A stretch of DNA of 64,000 nt, taken from the NCBI RefSeq assembly GCF_004122735.1, contig NZ_SDIF01000026.1, positions 1-64,000 on the forward strand, read 5' to 3'. The notes under the pieces are model-generated. The model made no database searches. It was not told the origin of the DNA and saw only the letters and a program-made list of their open reading frames with translations. This document shows positions 56,655 to 64,000 of the stretch, piece after piece. This DNA is from Streptomyces sioyaensis (GTDB taxonomy: Bacteria; Actinomycetota; Actinomycetes; Streptomycetales; Streptomycetaceae). How positions within the stretch are numbered: position 1 is the stretch's first letter; every line of letters starts with the position of its first letter. The position numbers and the translations under genes are program-made.

Positions 56655-57518
56655 CTAGTTCTTCTGGATCTGGTCGAAGCTCAGCTCGACCGGGGTCTCG
56701 CGGCCGAAGATCTCGACGAGGCCCTTGACCTTCTTCGAGTCGGCGTTGATCTCGTTGATCGTCGCCTGGAGCGTCGCGAACGGGCCGTCGGTGACGGTGA
56801 CGGAGTCGCCCACCTCGAAGTCCAGCACCTGGACCTCGACCTTGCGGGACGGCGCCGGCTTGCCCTCGGCCGCGGCGGCCTCCTTGGCGGCCTTCTCCTC
56901 GGCCTCCGGGGCGAGCATCTTGACGATCTCGTCCAGCGTCAGCGGGTAGGGGTCGTAGGCGTTGCCGACGAAGCCGGTGACACCCGGGGTGTTGCGGACG
57001 ACGCCCCAGGACTCGTTCGTCAGGTCCATCCGCACCAGCACATAGCCCGGGAGCTTGTTCTGGCGGATGGTCTTGCGCTCGCCGTTCTTGATCTGGGCGA
57101 CCTCTTCCTGCGGCACCTCGGCCTGGAAGATGAAGTCCTCGACGTTCAGCGAGACGGCACGCTGCTCAAGGTTGGTCTTCACGCGGTTCTCGTACCCCGC
57201 GTAGGTGTGGATGACGTACCACTCGCCGGGCAGGCCACGGAGCTCGTCGCGGAGGGCGGCGACGGGGTCGACCGGCTCCTCCTCGTCCTCGGTGACCTCG
57301 GTGGTGGCCTCGGCGTCCTCGTCGACGTGCACCGCGGCCTCTTCGGCGGGCTCACCGGCGGCGGCGTCCTCGGCGTCGAGCTCGTCGACCGCGTCGGCGT
57401 TCTCGACGATGTCACGCGCGGTGTCGTCGCCCTCGACCTCGGCCGAGGCGGCCGCGTCCACGTCGGCCGCTGCCGTTTCGGCGGAGTCGGCGGCGTCGTT
57501 CAGGTTCGGGTCAGACAC
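56655..57518 (-). CDS. nusG: Transcription termination/antitermination factor NusG
   Basis: The 287-aa product is about 100 residues longer than E. coli NusG because of an acidic N-terminal extension (residues 1-95, rich in Ala, Asp and Glu). The NGN domain ([22 protein letters not shown]...[12 protein letters not shown]) and a KOW domain ([40 protein letters not shown]) follow. It starts at GTG 57518. It lies between secE and rplK, the universal order. Confidence 0.96.
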   Translation of the reverse strand: MSDPNLNDAADSAETAAADVDAAASAEVEGDDTARDIVENADAVDELDAEDAAAGEPAEEAAVHVDEDAEATTEVTEDEEEPVDPVAALRDELRGLPGEWYVIHTYAGYENRVKTNLEQRAVSLNVEDFIFQAEVPQEEVAQIKNGERKTIRQNKLPGYVLVRMDLTNESWGVVRNTPGVTGFVGNAYDPYPLTLDEIVKMLAPEAEEKAAKEAAAAEGKPAPSRKVEVQVLDFEVGDSVTVTDGPFATLQATINEINADSKKVKGLVEIFGRETPVELSFDQIQKN

Positions 57519-57591
57519 GGTGGCTGCTTCTTCCTGGCTTCAAGGGGTTGAACATGCGAAATGGGCGCCCGCTGAGGCGCCCTCCGCGGGA

Positions 57592-57888
57592 TCAGCCGAA
57601 GACGTACCCGACGACTCGGTTGATTCCCAAGTCAATCACGGTTACGAGACCGATGATGATGACAACGAAGACGATCACCACACTGGTGTACGTCGAGAGC
57701 TGGCTGCGCGTGGGCCAAACGACCTTGCGGAGCTCCGCCACGATCTGGCGGTAGAAGAGCGCGAGCCGCGCGAAGGGGCCCTTCTTGCCGCGCTTGCCGC
57801 CGCGGCGGGGCTTCTTCTGGGACTCCGCGGCCTCGTCCTCGGAGCGACCGCGCTCAGGCATGTCGATGGAGCCCAGGGCGTCCGTCAC
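57592..57888 (-). CDS. secE: Preprotein translocase subunit SecE
   Basis: The 98-aa product has a basic cytoplasmic start (KKPRRGGKRGKKG), the amphipathic RLALFYRQIVAELRKVVWPTRSQL and a single C-terminal transmembrane helix (YTSVVIVFVVIIIGLVTVIDL). It clamps SecY. It starts at GTG 57888; tRNA-Trp lies 107 nt upstream. Confidence 0.96.
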   Translation of the reverse strand: MTDALGSIDMPERGRSEDEAAESQKKPRRGGKRGKKGPFARLALFYRQIVAELRKVVWPTRSQLSTYTSVVIVFVVIIIGLVTVIDLGINRVVGYVFG

Positions 57889-57995
57889 TCGTCCTCACCT
57901 GAATCCGGGTCGTGGCCGTGCCGCGCCCTGCCCTGCCGCACGGCGGTGCATGTCATACGTACGCGTGCACGCACTGCGGTGGAGAGTGCGTGTAG

Positions 57996-58068
57996 CAGGG
58001 CCGGAGGGACTTGAACCCCCAACCGCTGGTTTTGGAGACCAGTGCTCTACCAATTGAGCTACGACCCT
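57996..58068 (-). tRNA. tRNA-Trp (CCA)
   Basis: On the minus strand AGGGTCG opens the acceptor stem and CGGCCCT closes it, with discriminator G. The anticodon stem CTGGT...ACCAG holds loop CTCCAAA with anticodon CCA, and the T-loop is GGTTCAAGTCC. The 3' CCA is not encoded. TAGGTT (58087-58082) upstream is a likely -10. tRNA-Trp before secE is a conserved bacterial order. Confidence 0.97.
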
Positions 58069-58081
58069 TTGTGGTTCCCCC

Positions 58082-58087
58082 AACCTA
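58082..58087 (-). promoter_or_regulatory. Possible -10 box of tRNA-Trp
   Basis: TAGGTT on the minus strand lies 13 nt before the mature 5' end of tRNA-Trp. No good -35 at 16-18 bp is seen. It may also serve secE. Confidence 0.35.
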
Positions 58088-58251
58088 CCGCATGCGGGCG
58101 ACTGCACTTGGTGCATGTGCCGCGGCGACCTGTTGGGAGCCAACGGTCAGCGAGTGTACGTGGTTCGGGGCCGGTCGTCGAACACGATCCTCGCGGGTGG
58201 TGCCCGCAAACCCGTGTGTCGGGCTCGTGGGCGGTCTGCAACGATGCATGT

Positions 58252-59487
58252 ATGAGCGCTGCAACCCCTTCCGCATCGTCCGCCACCGAGCGCCGGGTCT
58301 CGGCCCGCGTCGGTTCGATCTCCGAGTCCGCGACCCTCGCCGTAGACGCCAAGGCGAAGGCCCTCAAGGCCGCCGGACGCCCGGTGATCGGCTTCGGCGC
58401 CGGTGAGCCCGACTTCCCCACGCCCGACTACATCGTCGAGGCCGCGGTCGAGGCCTGCCGCAACCCGAAGTACCACCGCTACACCCCGGCCGGCGGCCTC
58501 CCCGAGCTGAAGACCGCGATCGCCGCGAAGACGCTGCGCGACTCCGGCTACGAGATCGAGGCCGCGAACGTCCTGGTGACGAACGGCGGCAAGCAGGCGA
58601 TCTACGAGGCGTTCGCAGCGATCCTCGACCCGGGTGACGAGGTCATCGTCCCGGCGCCGTACTGGACCACCTACCCCGAGTCGATCCGTCTCGCCGGCGG
58701 TGTGCCGGTCGACGTGGTCGCCGACGAGACCACCGGCTACCGCGTGACCGTGGAGCAGCTGGAGGCGGCCCGTACGGACCGCACCAAGGTGCTGCTGTTC
58801 GTCTCGCCGTCGAACCCGACCGGCGCGGTCTACACCCGCGAGCAGGTCGAGGCGGTCGGCCGCTGGGCCGCCGAGCACGGCCTGTGGGTGCTGACCGACG
58901 AGATCTACGAGCACCTGGTCTACGGCGACGCGGAGTTCTCGTCGCTGCCGGTGGTCGTGCCCGAGCTGCGCGACAAGTGCATCATCGTCAACGGCGTGGC
59001 GAAGACGTACGCGATGACCGGCTGGCGGGTGGGCTGGGCGATCGGCCCCAAGGACGTCATCAAGGCCGCCGCGAACCTCCAGTCGCACGCCACGTCCAAC
59101 GTCTCGAACGTGGCGCAGGCCGCGGCCATCGCGGCGGTCTCCGGCGATCTGACGGCCGTCGAGGAGATGAAGGTCGCCTTTGACCGCCGCCGTCGCACCA
59201 TCGTGCGGATGCTCAACGAGATCGACGGGGTGCTGTGCCCGGAGCCGGAGGGCGCGTTCTACGCGTACCCGTCGGTGAAGGAGCTCCTGGGCAAGGAGAT
59301 CCGCGGCAAGCGCCCGCAGACCAGCGTGGAGCTGGCCGGGCTGATCCTGGAGGAGGCGGAGGTCGCCGTCGTCCCGGGTGAGGCCTTCGGTACCCCCGGC
59401 TACCTGCGGCTTTCGTACGCGCTGGGCGACGAGGACCTGGTCGAGGGCGTCTCGCGCCTCCAGAAGCTGCTGGCGGAGGCCAAGTAG
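58252..59487 (+). CDS. Pyridoxal phosphate-dependent aspartate aminotransferase
   Basis: This class I aminotransferase (411 aa) probably makes aspartate from oxaloacetate and glutamate. Conserved features are [49 protein letters not shown] and Lys251 ([14 protein letters not shown]), which would bind PLP. The C-terminal [11 protein letters not shown] binds the substrate carboxylate. ATG 58252 is preferred; no clear ribosome site precedes it. Family paralogues use prephenate, so the acceptor is less certain. Confidence 0.9.
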   Translation: MSAATPSASSATERRVSARVGSISESATLAVDAKAKALKAAGRPVIGFGAGEPDFPTPDYIVEAAVEACRNPKYHRYTPAGGLPELKTAIAAKTLRDSGYEIEAANVLVTNGGKQAIYEAFAAILDPGDEVIVPAPYWTTYPESIRLAGGVPVDVVADETTGYRVTVEQLEAARTDRTKVLLFVSPSNPTGAVYTREQVEAVGRWAAEHGLWVLTDEIYEHLVYGDAEFSSLPVVVPELRDKCIIVNGVAKTYAMTGWRVGWAIGPKDVIKAAANLQSHATSNVSNVAQAAAIAAVSGDLTAVEEMKVAFDRRRRTIVRMLNEIDGVLCPEPEGAFYAYPSVKELLGKEIRGKRPQTSVELAGLILEEAEVAVVPGEAFGTPGYLRLSYALGDEDLVEGVSRLQKLLAEAK

Positions 59488-59525
59488 TTCACCAGGACGG
59501 CCCTGCCTGCGGATATCTGGGTGAC

Positions 59526-59564
59526 ACGAGCGGGCGCCGGGATCTCTTCCCGGCGCCCGCTCGT
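59526..59564 (+). terminator. Terminator after the aminotransferase
   Basis: A perfect 17-bp stem (59526-59542 with 59548-59564, loop TCTCT) lies 39 nt past the stop. Confidence 0.88.
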
Positions 59565-59633
59565 CCGTTCTCCCGGACGCCCCTTCGGGAAAGGGCCTAC
59601 CGGCACACCGGTCCCATACGGCAAGATCCTCGG

Positions 59634-60677
59634 ATGGAGAGCGTTCGTGCCCGCGGCGGAGCCGCCATTCGAGACCTGCGCCGATTGCCGAAGGCCCATC
59701 TGCACCTGCACTTCACCGGTTCGATGCGGTCCACGACCCTGCTGGAGCTCGCCGACAAGTACGGCGTCCATCTGCCGGAGGCGCTGCGGGGCGGTGAGCC
59801 GCCCAGGCTGCGCGCCACGGACGAGCGCGGCTGGTTCCGCTTCCAGCGGCTGTACGACATCGCGCGGTCCTGTCTGCGGGCGCCCGAGGACATCCAGCGG
59901 CTGGTGCGCGAGGCCGCCGAGGAGGACGTCCGCGACGGGTCGCGCTGGCTGGAGATCCAGGTCGACCCGACCTCGTACGCGCCACGGCTGGGCGGGCTGA
60001 TCCCGGCCCTGGAGATCATCCTGGACGCGGTGCACGGCGCGTCCCGTGACACCGGGCTCGGCATCCGCGTCCTGGTCGCCGCGAACCGTATGAAGCACCC
60101 GCTGGACGCCCGGACGCTGGCGCGGCTCGCGGTGCGCTACGCCGACCGCGGAGTGATCGGTTTCGGGCTGTCCAACGACGAACGCCGGGGTTTCGCCCGG
60201 GACTTCGACCGCGCCTTCGCCATCGCACGCGAGGGCGGTCTGCTGGCGGCGCCGCACGGCGGGGAGCTGTCGGGGCCGGCCAGCGTCCGGGACTGCCTGG
60301 ACGATCTGCACGCCGGCCGGGTGGGGCACGGCGTCCGGGCCGCGGAGGACCCCGCGCTGCTGCGCCGGCTGGCCGCGCGCGGGGTGACCTGCGAGGTGTG
60401 CCCGTCGTCGAACGTGGCGCTGGGGGTCTACGAGAAGCCGGAGGACGTGCCGCTGCGGACGCTGTTCGACGCGGGCGTGCCGATGGCGCTGGGCGCGGAC
60501 GATCCCCTGCTGTTCGGGGCGCGGCTGGCCGCGCAGTACGAGATCGCCCGCACCACGCACGACTTCACCGATGCCGAACTGGCCGAACTGGCCCGGCAGT
60601 CCGTCCGTGGCTCGTGCGCCCCGCTGGACGAGCAGCAGCGGCTGCTGGCGGGGATCGACGACTGGCTGGCCGGATAG
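59634..60677 (+). CDS. Adenosine deaminase-like amidohydrolase
   Basis: The 347-aa product has the TIM-barrel pattern of adenosine/adenine deaminases: HLHLH near residue 25, APHGGEL (His and Glu), GHGVRA and LGADDPLLF (paired Asp). The usual HLDG after the first motif is HFTG, so the substrate pocket differs from the classical enzyme. Adenosine is likely but not certain. ATG 59634 lacks a clear ribosome site. The gene runs convergent to murB, with 16 nt between stops. Confidence 0.8.
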   Translation: MESVRARGGAAIRDLRRLPKAHLHLHFTGSMRSTTLLELADKYGVHLPEALRGGEPPRLRATDERGWFRFQRLYDIARSCLRAPEDIQRLVREAAEEDVRDGSRWLEIQVDPTSYAPRLGGLIPALEIILDAVHGASRDTGLGIRVLVAANRMKHPLDARTLARLAVRYADRGVIGFGLSNDERRGFARDFDRAFAIAREGGLLAAPHGGELSGPASVRDCLDDLHAGRVGHGVRAAEDPALLRRLAARGVTCEVCPSSNVALGVYEKPEDVPLRTLFDAGVPMALGADDPLLFGARLAAQYEIARTTHDFTDAELAELARQSVRGSCAPLDEQQRLLAGIDDWLAG

Positions 60678-60693
60678 AGCCCCGGAGGCCCGG

Positions 60694-61779
60694 CTAGAGG
60701 CTGACGCCGACCGTGACGGGTTCGTTGACGAGCGTGACGCCGAAGGCCGCGTGCACCCCGTCGCGGACCTCGCGGGCCAGGGCGAGCAGGTCCTCGGTGG
60801 TGGCCTTGCCGCGGTTGGTGAGCGCGAGGGTGTGCTTGGTGGAGATACGGGCCGGGCCGCTGCCGTAGCCCTTGGTGAAGCCGGCCCGGTCGATGAGCCA
60901 GGCGGCGGAGGTCTTGATCAGGCCGTCGCCGGCCGGGAAGGCGGGCGGGGCGACATCGGGGCCGAGGCGGTCCTGGACCCGCTGGAGGAAGGCGGCGTGC
61001 TCGGCCTCGCTGAGGATCGGGTTGGTGAAGAAGGAGCCGGCCGACCAGGTGTCGTGGTCCTCCGGGTCCAGCACCATGCCCTTGCCCGCGCGCAGGGCCA
61101 GGACGGTCTGCCGGGCGACGGCGGCCGGGACCCGGTCACCGGCCTCGACGCCGAGGGCGCGGGCGGTCTCGGGGTACTTCAGGGGCGCGGAGAGGCCCCC
61201 GGCGTCCTCCAGGGCGAAGCGCACCCGCAGCACCACGAACCGGTCGGGGTGCGCCTTGAAGCGGCTGTGGCGGTAGGAGAAGCCGCACTGAGCGCCCGGG
61301 ATCGTGACGGTCTCGCCGGCCCGGCGGTCGTAGGCGACGACCTCGGTGATCGTGGCGGAGACCTCCTGGCCGTACGCGCCCACGTTCTGGATCGGGGTGG
61401 CGCCCGCCGAGCCGGGGATGCCGGCCAGGCACTCCACGCCGGCCAGTCCGGCCTCGACCGTACGGGCGACCGCGTCGGACCAGTTCTCGCCGGCGGCGAG
61501 CGTGAGGGCCGTGCCGTCGAGCTCGAAGCCGCGGGTGGCGATGCGCAGGGCCGTGCCGTCGAAGCCCTTGTCACCGATGACGAGGTTGCTGCCGCCACCG
61601 ATGATCAGCAGCGGGTCCCCGGCGTCGTCGGCCGCGCGGACGGCCGCGACCACCTCGTCGTCGGTGGTGGCCGTGACGAGGCGGGTGGCCGGGCCACCGA
61701 GGCGGAAGGTGGTCAGCGGGGCGAGGGGCGCGTCATGGAGTTCCTGCACGCGCCCAAGGGTACGGGGGCGGTCCGACAT
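60694..61779 (-). CDS. murB: UDP-N-acetylenolpyruvoylglucosamine reductase
   Basis: MurB (361 aa) reduces enolpyruvyl-UDP-GlcNAc to UDP-MurNAc using FAD. It has RLGGPA, IGGGSNLVIGD, GIPGSAGATPIQNVGAYGQE, SYRHSRFK (catalytic Arg) and the proton-donor Ser region AGSFFTNP; the C-terminal NEPVTVG carries the Glu. ATG 61779 is taken as the start; the GTG at 61749 (VQELHDAPLAPL) is a plausible shorter alternative. Confidence 0.95.
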   Translation of the reverse strand: MSDRPRTLGRVQELHDAPLAPLTTFRLGGPATRLVTATTDDEVVAAVRAADDAGDPLLIIGGGSNLVIGDKGFDGTALRIATRGFELDGTALTLAAGENWSDAVARTVEAGLAGVECLAGIPGSAGATPIQNVGAYGQEVSATITEVVAYDRRAGETVTIPGAQCGFSYRHSRFKAHPDRFVVLRVRFALEDAGGLSAPLKYPETARALGVEAGDRVPAAVARQTVLALRAGKGMVLDPEDHDTWSAGSFFTNPILSEAEHAAFLQRVQDRLGPDVAPPAFPAGDGLIKTSAAWLIDRAGFTKGYGSGPARISTKHTLALTNRGKATTEDLLALAREVRDGVHAAFGVTLVNEPVTVGVSL

Positions 61780-61808
61780 CCTCGGCCGGCCGCCCCCGGC
61801 GGCAGCCG

Positions 61809-62243
61809 TCAGGCGAGGCGGACCACGGCGCGGGACATGCCCAGCACCTTCTGGCCCGCGCTCATCGCGGTGAGATCGACCCGGACCGTACGGTCGTCGT
61901 CGTCCAGCTTGGCCGCGACCTTGGCGCTGACCTCGATCAGCGCACCGGTCTCGTCGTTGGGGACGACGACGGGCTTGGTGAAACGCACGCCGTACTCGGC
62001 GACCGCGCCCGGGTCGCCGGTCCAGTCGGTGACCACGCGGATCGCCTCGGCCATGGTGAACATGCCATGGGCGATGACGTCCGGCAGCCCGACCTCCTTG
62101 GCGAACTTCTCGTTCCAGTGGATCGGGTTGAAGTCGCCGGAGGCACCCGCGTACCGGACGAGCGTGGCGCGGCTCACCGGGAAGGTCTGCGCCGGGAGTT
62201 CGGTACCGACCTCGACCTCGTCGTAAGCAATCTTGGCGGTCAT
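61809..62243 (-). CDS. MaoC-like (R)-hydratase/dehydratase, HadB-like
   Basis: The 144-aa hot-dog protein has the catalytic dyad Asp37 and His42 in GDFNPIHWN and then DVIAHGMFTMAEA. These positions match HadB of mycobacteria. The gene follows the HadA-like gene by 1 nt, so the two products probably form a heterodimer. In mycobacteria the dimer dehydrates long-chain 3-hydroxyacyl-ACP. Streptomycetes make no mycolic acids, so the substrate here is open. Confidence 0.88.
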   Translation of the reverse strand: MTAKIAYDEVEVGTELPAQTFPVSRATLVRYAGASGDFNPIHWNEKFAKEVGLPDVIAHGMFTMAEAIRVVTDWTGDPGAVAEYGVRFTKPVVVPNDETGALIEVSAKVAAKLDDDDRTVRVDLTAMSAGQKVLGMSRAVVRLA

Positions 62244-62244
62244 C

Positions 62245-62697
62245 TCAGGCCTCCCGGTCGGCGCGGGCCACCAGCTTGGTGAACGCGGTCACGACGTGTT
62301 CGCCCGCCTCGTCGTGCACCTCACCGCGGATGTCGATGATGTCGTTGCCCGCCATGCTCTTGATGGCCTCGATGGTGGAGGTGACGCTCAGCCGGTCCCC
62401 GCTGCGCACCGGCCGGGTGTAGGCGAACTTCTGGTCGCCGTGCACCACCCGGCTGTAGTCCAGGCCCAGTTGCGGGTCCTCGATGACCTGTCCCGCGGCC
62501 TTGAAAGTGATCGCGAAGACGAACGTCGGCGGCGCGATCACATCGGAGTACCCGAGCGCCTTGGCTGCTTCGGCGTCGGTGTAAGCGGGGTTGGTGTCAC
62601 CGATGGCCTCGGCGAATTCCCGGATCTTTTCCCGGCCGACTTCGTAGGAGTCGGTGGGCGGGTACGTGCGCCCCACAAATGACTGGTCGAGCGCCAT
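62245..62697 (-). CDS. MaoC N-terminal-like dehydratase subunit, HadA-like
   Basis: The 150-aa hot-dog protein (MALDQSFVGRTYPPTDSYEV...VIAPPTFVFAITF) has GDTNPAYTD where the active partner has GDFNPIHWN. The catalytic His is absent, as expected for the substrate-binding partner. It is paired with the HadB-like gene, 84 nt downstream of rpmG. The rpmG-hadA-hadB order close to secE-nusG-rplK is also found in Mycobacterium. Confidence 0.85.
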   Translation of the reverse strand: MALDQSFVGRTYPPTDSYEVGREKIREFAEAIGDTNPAYTDAEAAKALGYSDVIAPPTFVFAITFKAAGQVIEDPQLGLDYSRVVHGDQKFAYTRPVRSGDRLSVTSTIEAIKSMAGNDIIDIRGEVHDEAGEHVVTAFTKLVARADREA

Positions 62698-62732
62698 GGG
62701 CTCGCAACCTCCCTGTACTGATGGTGATAACG

Positions 62733-62770
62733 CCGTGAGGCCGCCCCCACGAATGGGGACGGCCTCACGG
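62733..62770 (-). terminator. Hairpin after rpmG
   Basis: A 17-bp stem (62733-62749 with 62754-62770) around CGAA, a UUCG loop in the minus-strand RNA, begins 12 nt past the rpmG stop. Its only imperfect pair is G-U in that RNA. It probably ends the tRNA-rpmG transcript before the HadA-like gene. Confidence 0.85.
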
Positions 62771-62781
62771 ACGAGCCTGTG

Positions 62782-62946
62782 TTATCGCGTCTCGCGGTGC
62801 GCAGTGTGCGAGTTGCAACGGGGGCAGTGCTTCTTCATCTCAAGACGGTCCGGGTCGTTACGCCGGTTCTTCTTGGTGATGTAGTTCCGCTCCTTGCACT
62901 CCACGCAGGCCAGCGTGATCTTCGGGCGGACGTCGGTGGCAGCCAC
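62782..62946 (-). CDS. rpmG: 50S ribosomal protein L33 (zinc type)
   Basis: The 54-aa product has Cys14, Cys17, Cys41 and Cys44 ([19 protein letters not shown]) and is therefore the C+ form. GTG 62946 ([12 protein letters not shown]) has AGGAG 7-8 nt upstream. tRNA-Met lies 88 nt upstream. Confidence 0.95.
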   Translation of the reverse strand: MAATDVRPKITLACVECKERNYITKKNRRNDPDRLEMKKHCPRCNSHTAHRETR

Positions 62947-63034
62947 GTGAGTGCTCCTTGACGGACGGATGGTCGGGTTAACGCATAGAAGAGTAGCCGA
63001 TCGGAGGACCGACCCCACAATCGGCTACTGTCAG

Positions 63035-63107
63035 TAGCGGTGACCGGACTTGAACCGGTGACACAGCGATTATGAGCCGCTTGCTCTACCGACTGAGCTA
63101 CACCGCT
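63035..63107 (-). tRNA. tRNA-Met (CAU, elongator)
   Basis: On the minus strand AGCGGTG pairs with CACCGCT (discriminator A). The anticodon arm GCGGC-TCATAA-TCGC holds CAU, the T-arm reads CCGGTTCAAGTCCGG, and CCA is not encoded. The A1-U72 pair and the lack of three consecutive G-C pairs under the anticodon loop argue against the initiator tRNA. Confidence 0.95.
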
Positions 63108-63153
63108 GTGATGCGAGGGGACCCCGCCCGAGGGCGGGAACCTCACACATCAG

Positions 63154-63226
63154 AGCCCCAATACGGAATCGAACCGTAGACCTTCTCCTTACCATGGAGA
63201 CGCTCTGCCGACTGAGCTATTGGGGC
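63154..63226 (-). tRNA. tRNA-Thr (GGU)
   Basis: On the minus strand GCCCCAA pairs with TTGGGGC (discriminator U). The anticodon stem TCTCC/GGAGA encloses ATGGTAA with anticodon GGU, reading ACC and ACU. The T-arm is ACGGTTCGATTCCGT. tRNA-Thr, tRNA-Met and rpmG are probably co-transcribed. Confidence 0.96.
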
Positions 63227-63237
63227 GAGCGATGAAG

Positions 63238-63266
63238 ACATTACACGGCCCGCCGCCAAACGTGAA
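63238..63266 (-). promoter_or_regulatory. Predicted promoter of tRNA-Thr/tRNA-Met/rpmG
   Basis: TTCACG (63266-63261) and TAATGT (63243-63238) are separated by 17 bp on the minus strand, 11 nt before the mature tRNA-Thr 5' end. The 181-nt divergent gap 63227-63407 should also contain the promoter of the amidohydrolase gene. Confidence 0.6.
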
Positions 63267-63407
63267 ATCCGTATCGGGCCGTGCCCCAACGGCCCCGGGC
63301 ACCACACCGGTACGACTATTTCGCGCCTGCGCAACGCTCTCCCGGCAGCGTCCTAGGCTCGGAAGAACGCTGCGTGATCTTGCACGCCGGTGCTTTCGAG
63401 GAGCGCG

Positions 63408-64000
63408 ATGTCCGACAGCAGTTCGCCGCAGCCCCAGCCGGGAAAGCCCGGCGGCGCCGGCCGGTACGCCAGGCCGGAAAGCGGTGCGCTGGTGCTGTGC
63501 GGGGCCCGGCTCGCCGACGGCCGGACGGTGGACGTACGGCTCGGCGGTGGGCGCATCGAGGCCGTCGGGACGGCGGGCAGCCTCGCCCCGCAGGGCGCCC
63601 GCGTCGACCTCGCCGGCTACCTCCTGCTCCCGGCCCCCGCAGAGCCGCACGCGCACTGCGACACCGCGCTGACGGCGGACTCCGACGGCCCCGCTTCCGG
63701 CTCCCCCGAGGACGTCCAGCGGCGGACGACCGAGGCCGCGTTGCTGCAGTTGGGGCACGGCGCCACCGCCTCGCGCAGCCACGTCAGGATCGGCGACGTG
63801 CAGGGCCTGCGCTCGCTGGAGGCGGTCCTGCAGGCCCGCAGGTCGCTGCGGGGGCTGGCCGATCTGGCGGCGGTGGCGGTGCCGCGGGTGTTGACCGGGG
63901 TGGCCGGTGCGGACGGGCTGGCGATGCTGCGGGACGCGGTGAAGATGGGCGCCTCGGTCATCGGTGGCTGCCCGGACCTCGACCCCGACCCCGCCGGGTA
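63408..64000 (+). CDS. Cytosine deaminase-like amidohydrolase (partial, cut by window end)
   Basis: An open frame starts at ATG 63408, 5 nt after GAGGAG, and runs past the window end; 197 residues are visible. The N-terminal beta-sandwich (LVLCGARLADGRTVDVRLGGGRIEAVG) leads to LLLPAPAEPHAHCDTAL, the HxH metal motif in CodA context (EPHIHLDT in E. coli). A second region (ATASRSHVRIGDVQ) aligns with the RTHVDV segment, and IGGCPDLDPDP replaces IPHFE. It may deaminate or hydrolyse a related ring rather than cytosine. No complete C-terminus can be judged. Confidence 0.75.
   Translation, partial: MSDSSSPQPQPGKPGGAGRYARPESGALVLCGARLADGRTVDVRLGGGRIEAVGTAGSLAPQGARVDLAGYLLLPAPAEPHAHCDTALTADSDGPASGSPEDVQRRTTEAALLQLGHGATASRSHVRIGDVQGLRSLEAVLQARRSLRGLADLAAVAVPRVLTGVAGADGLAMLRDAVKMGASVIGGCPDLDPDPAG

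Noticed and set aside
63108..63153. Hairpin between tRNA-Thr and tRNA-Met as a terminator
   Set aside because: CCCGCCC/GGGCGGG can pair, but the tRNAs are likely co-transcribed and the element is better explained as a processing spacer.

Overview
The window is 64 kb of very GC-rich DNA with many GTG and some TTG starts, purine-rich Shine-Dalgarno sites, hairpin terminators without T-tracts, and gene content typical of a core Streptomyces chromosome. I see no insertion sequence, prophage, CRISPR array or biosynthetic cluster. The genus is inferred from gene order and protein character; no database search was possible.

Layout, left to right. 1-410 is a non-coding stretch with two hairpins that share a loop and a tandem repeat. 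411-2034 holds a methyltransferase-like gene converging on a small membrane protein. 2160-14213 is almost all minus strand: tRNA t6A synthesis (tsaD, rimI, tsaB and, 1.3 kb away, tsaE), an alpha/beta hydrolase, cell-wall genes (alr, an active-type L,D-transpeptidase, glmS), metabolite repair (nnr) and acpS. A plus-strand L,D-transpeptidase-like protein without its catalytic Cys, and an iron-box-like site, lie inside this block. 14385-21768 has coaA, glmM, rpsI-rplM, an ABC-F ATPase, a secreted or anchored protein and truA.

21918-38902 is one long minus-strand run. In transcription order it is S10 (rpsJ-rplC-rplD-rplW-rplB-rpsS-rplV-rpsC-rplP-rpmC-rpsQ), spc (rplN-rplX-rplE-rpsZ-rpsH-rplF-rplR-rpsE-rpmD-rplO-secY-adk-map) and alpha (infA-rpmJ-rpsM-rpsK-rpsD-rpoA-rplQ). 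Directly upstream are the str operon (rpsL-rpsG-fusA-tuf, 39332-43688), rpoB-rpoC, rplJ-rplL, a lipoprotein, rplK-rplA, nusG, secE and tRNA-Trp. 58252-64000 holds an aspartate aminotransferase, an adenosine deaminase-like gene, murB, a HadA/HadB-like dehydratase pair, rpmG, tRNA-Met, tRNA-Thr and the start of a cytosine deaminase-like gene cut by the window edge.

Functionally this is the translation and transcription core (ribosomal proteins, EF-G, EF-Tu, IF-1, RNA polymerase alpha, beta and beta-prime, NusG, SecE/SecY) joined to cell-wall precursor supply (GlmS, GlmM, Alr, MurB) and tRNA modification. The new-looking signals are mostly in non-coding DNA: the shared-loop hairpins at 4-52 and 199-247; a 30-nt leader element present before both rpsL and rpsJ; and eight terminator-type hairpins whose only imperfect pair is always a G-U in the transcribed direction.
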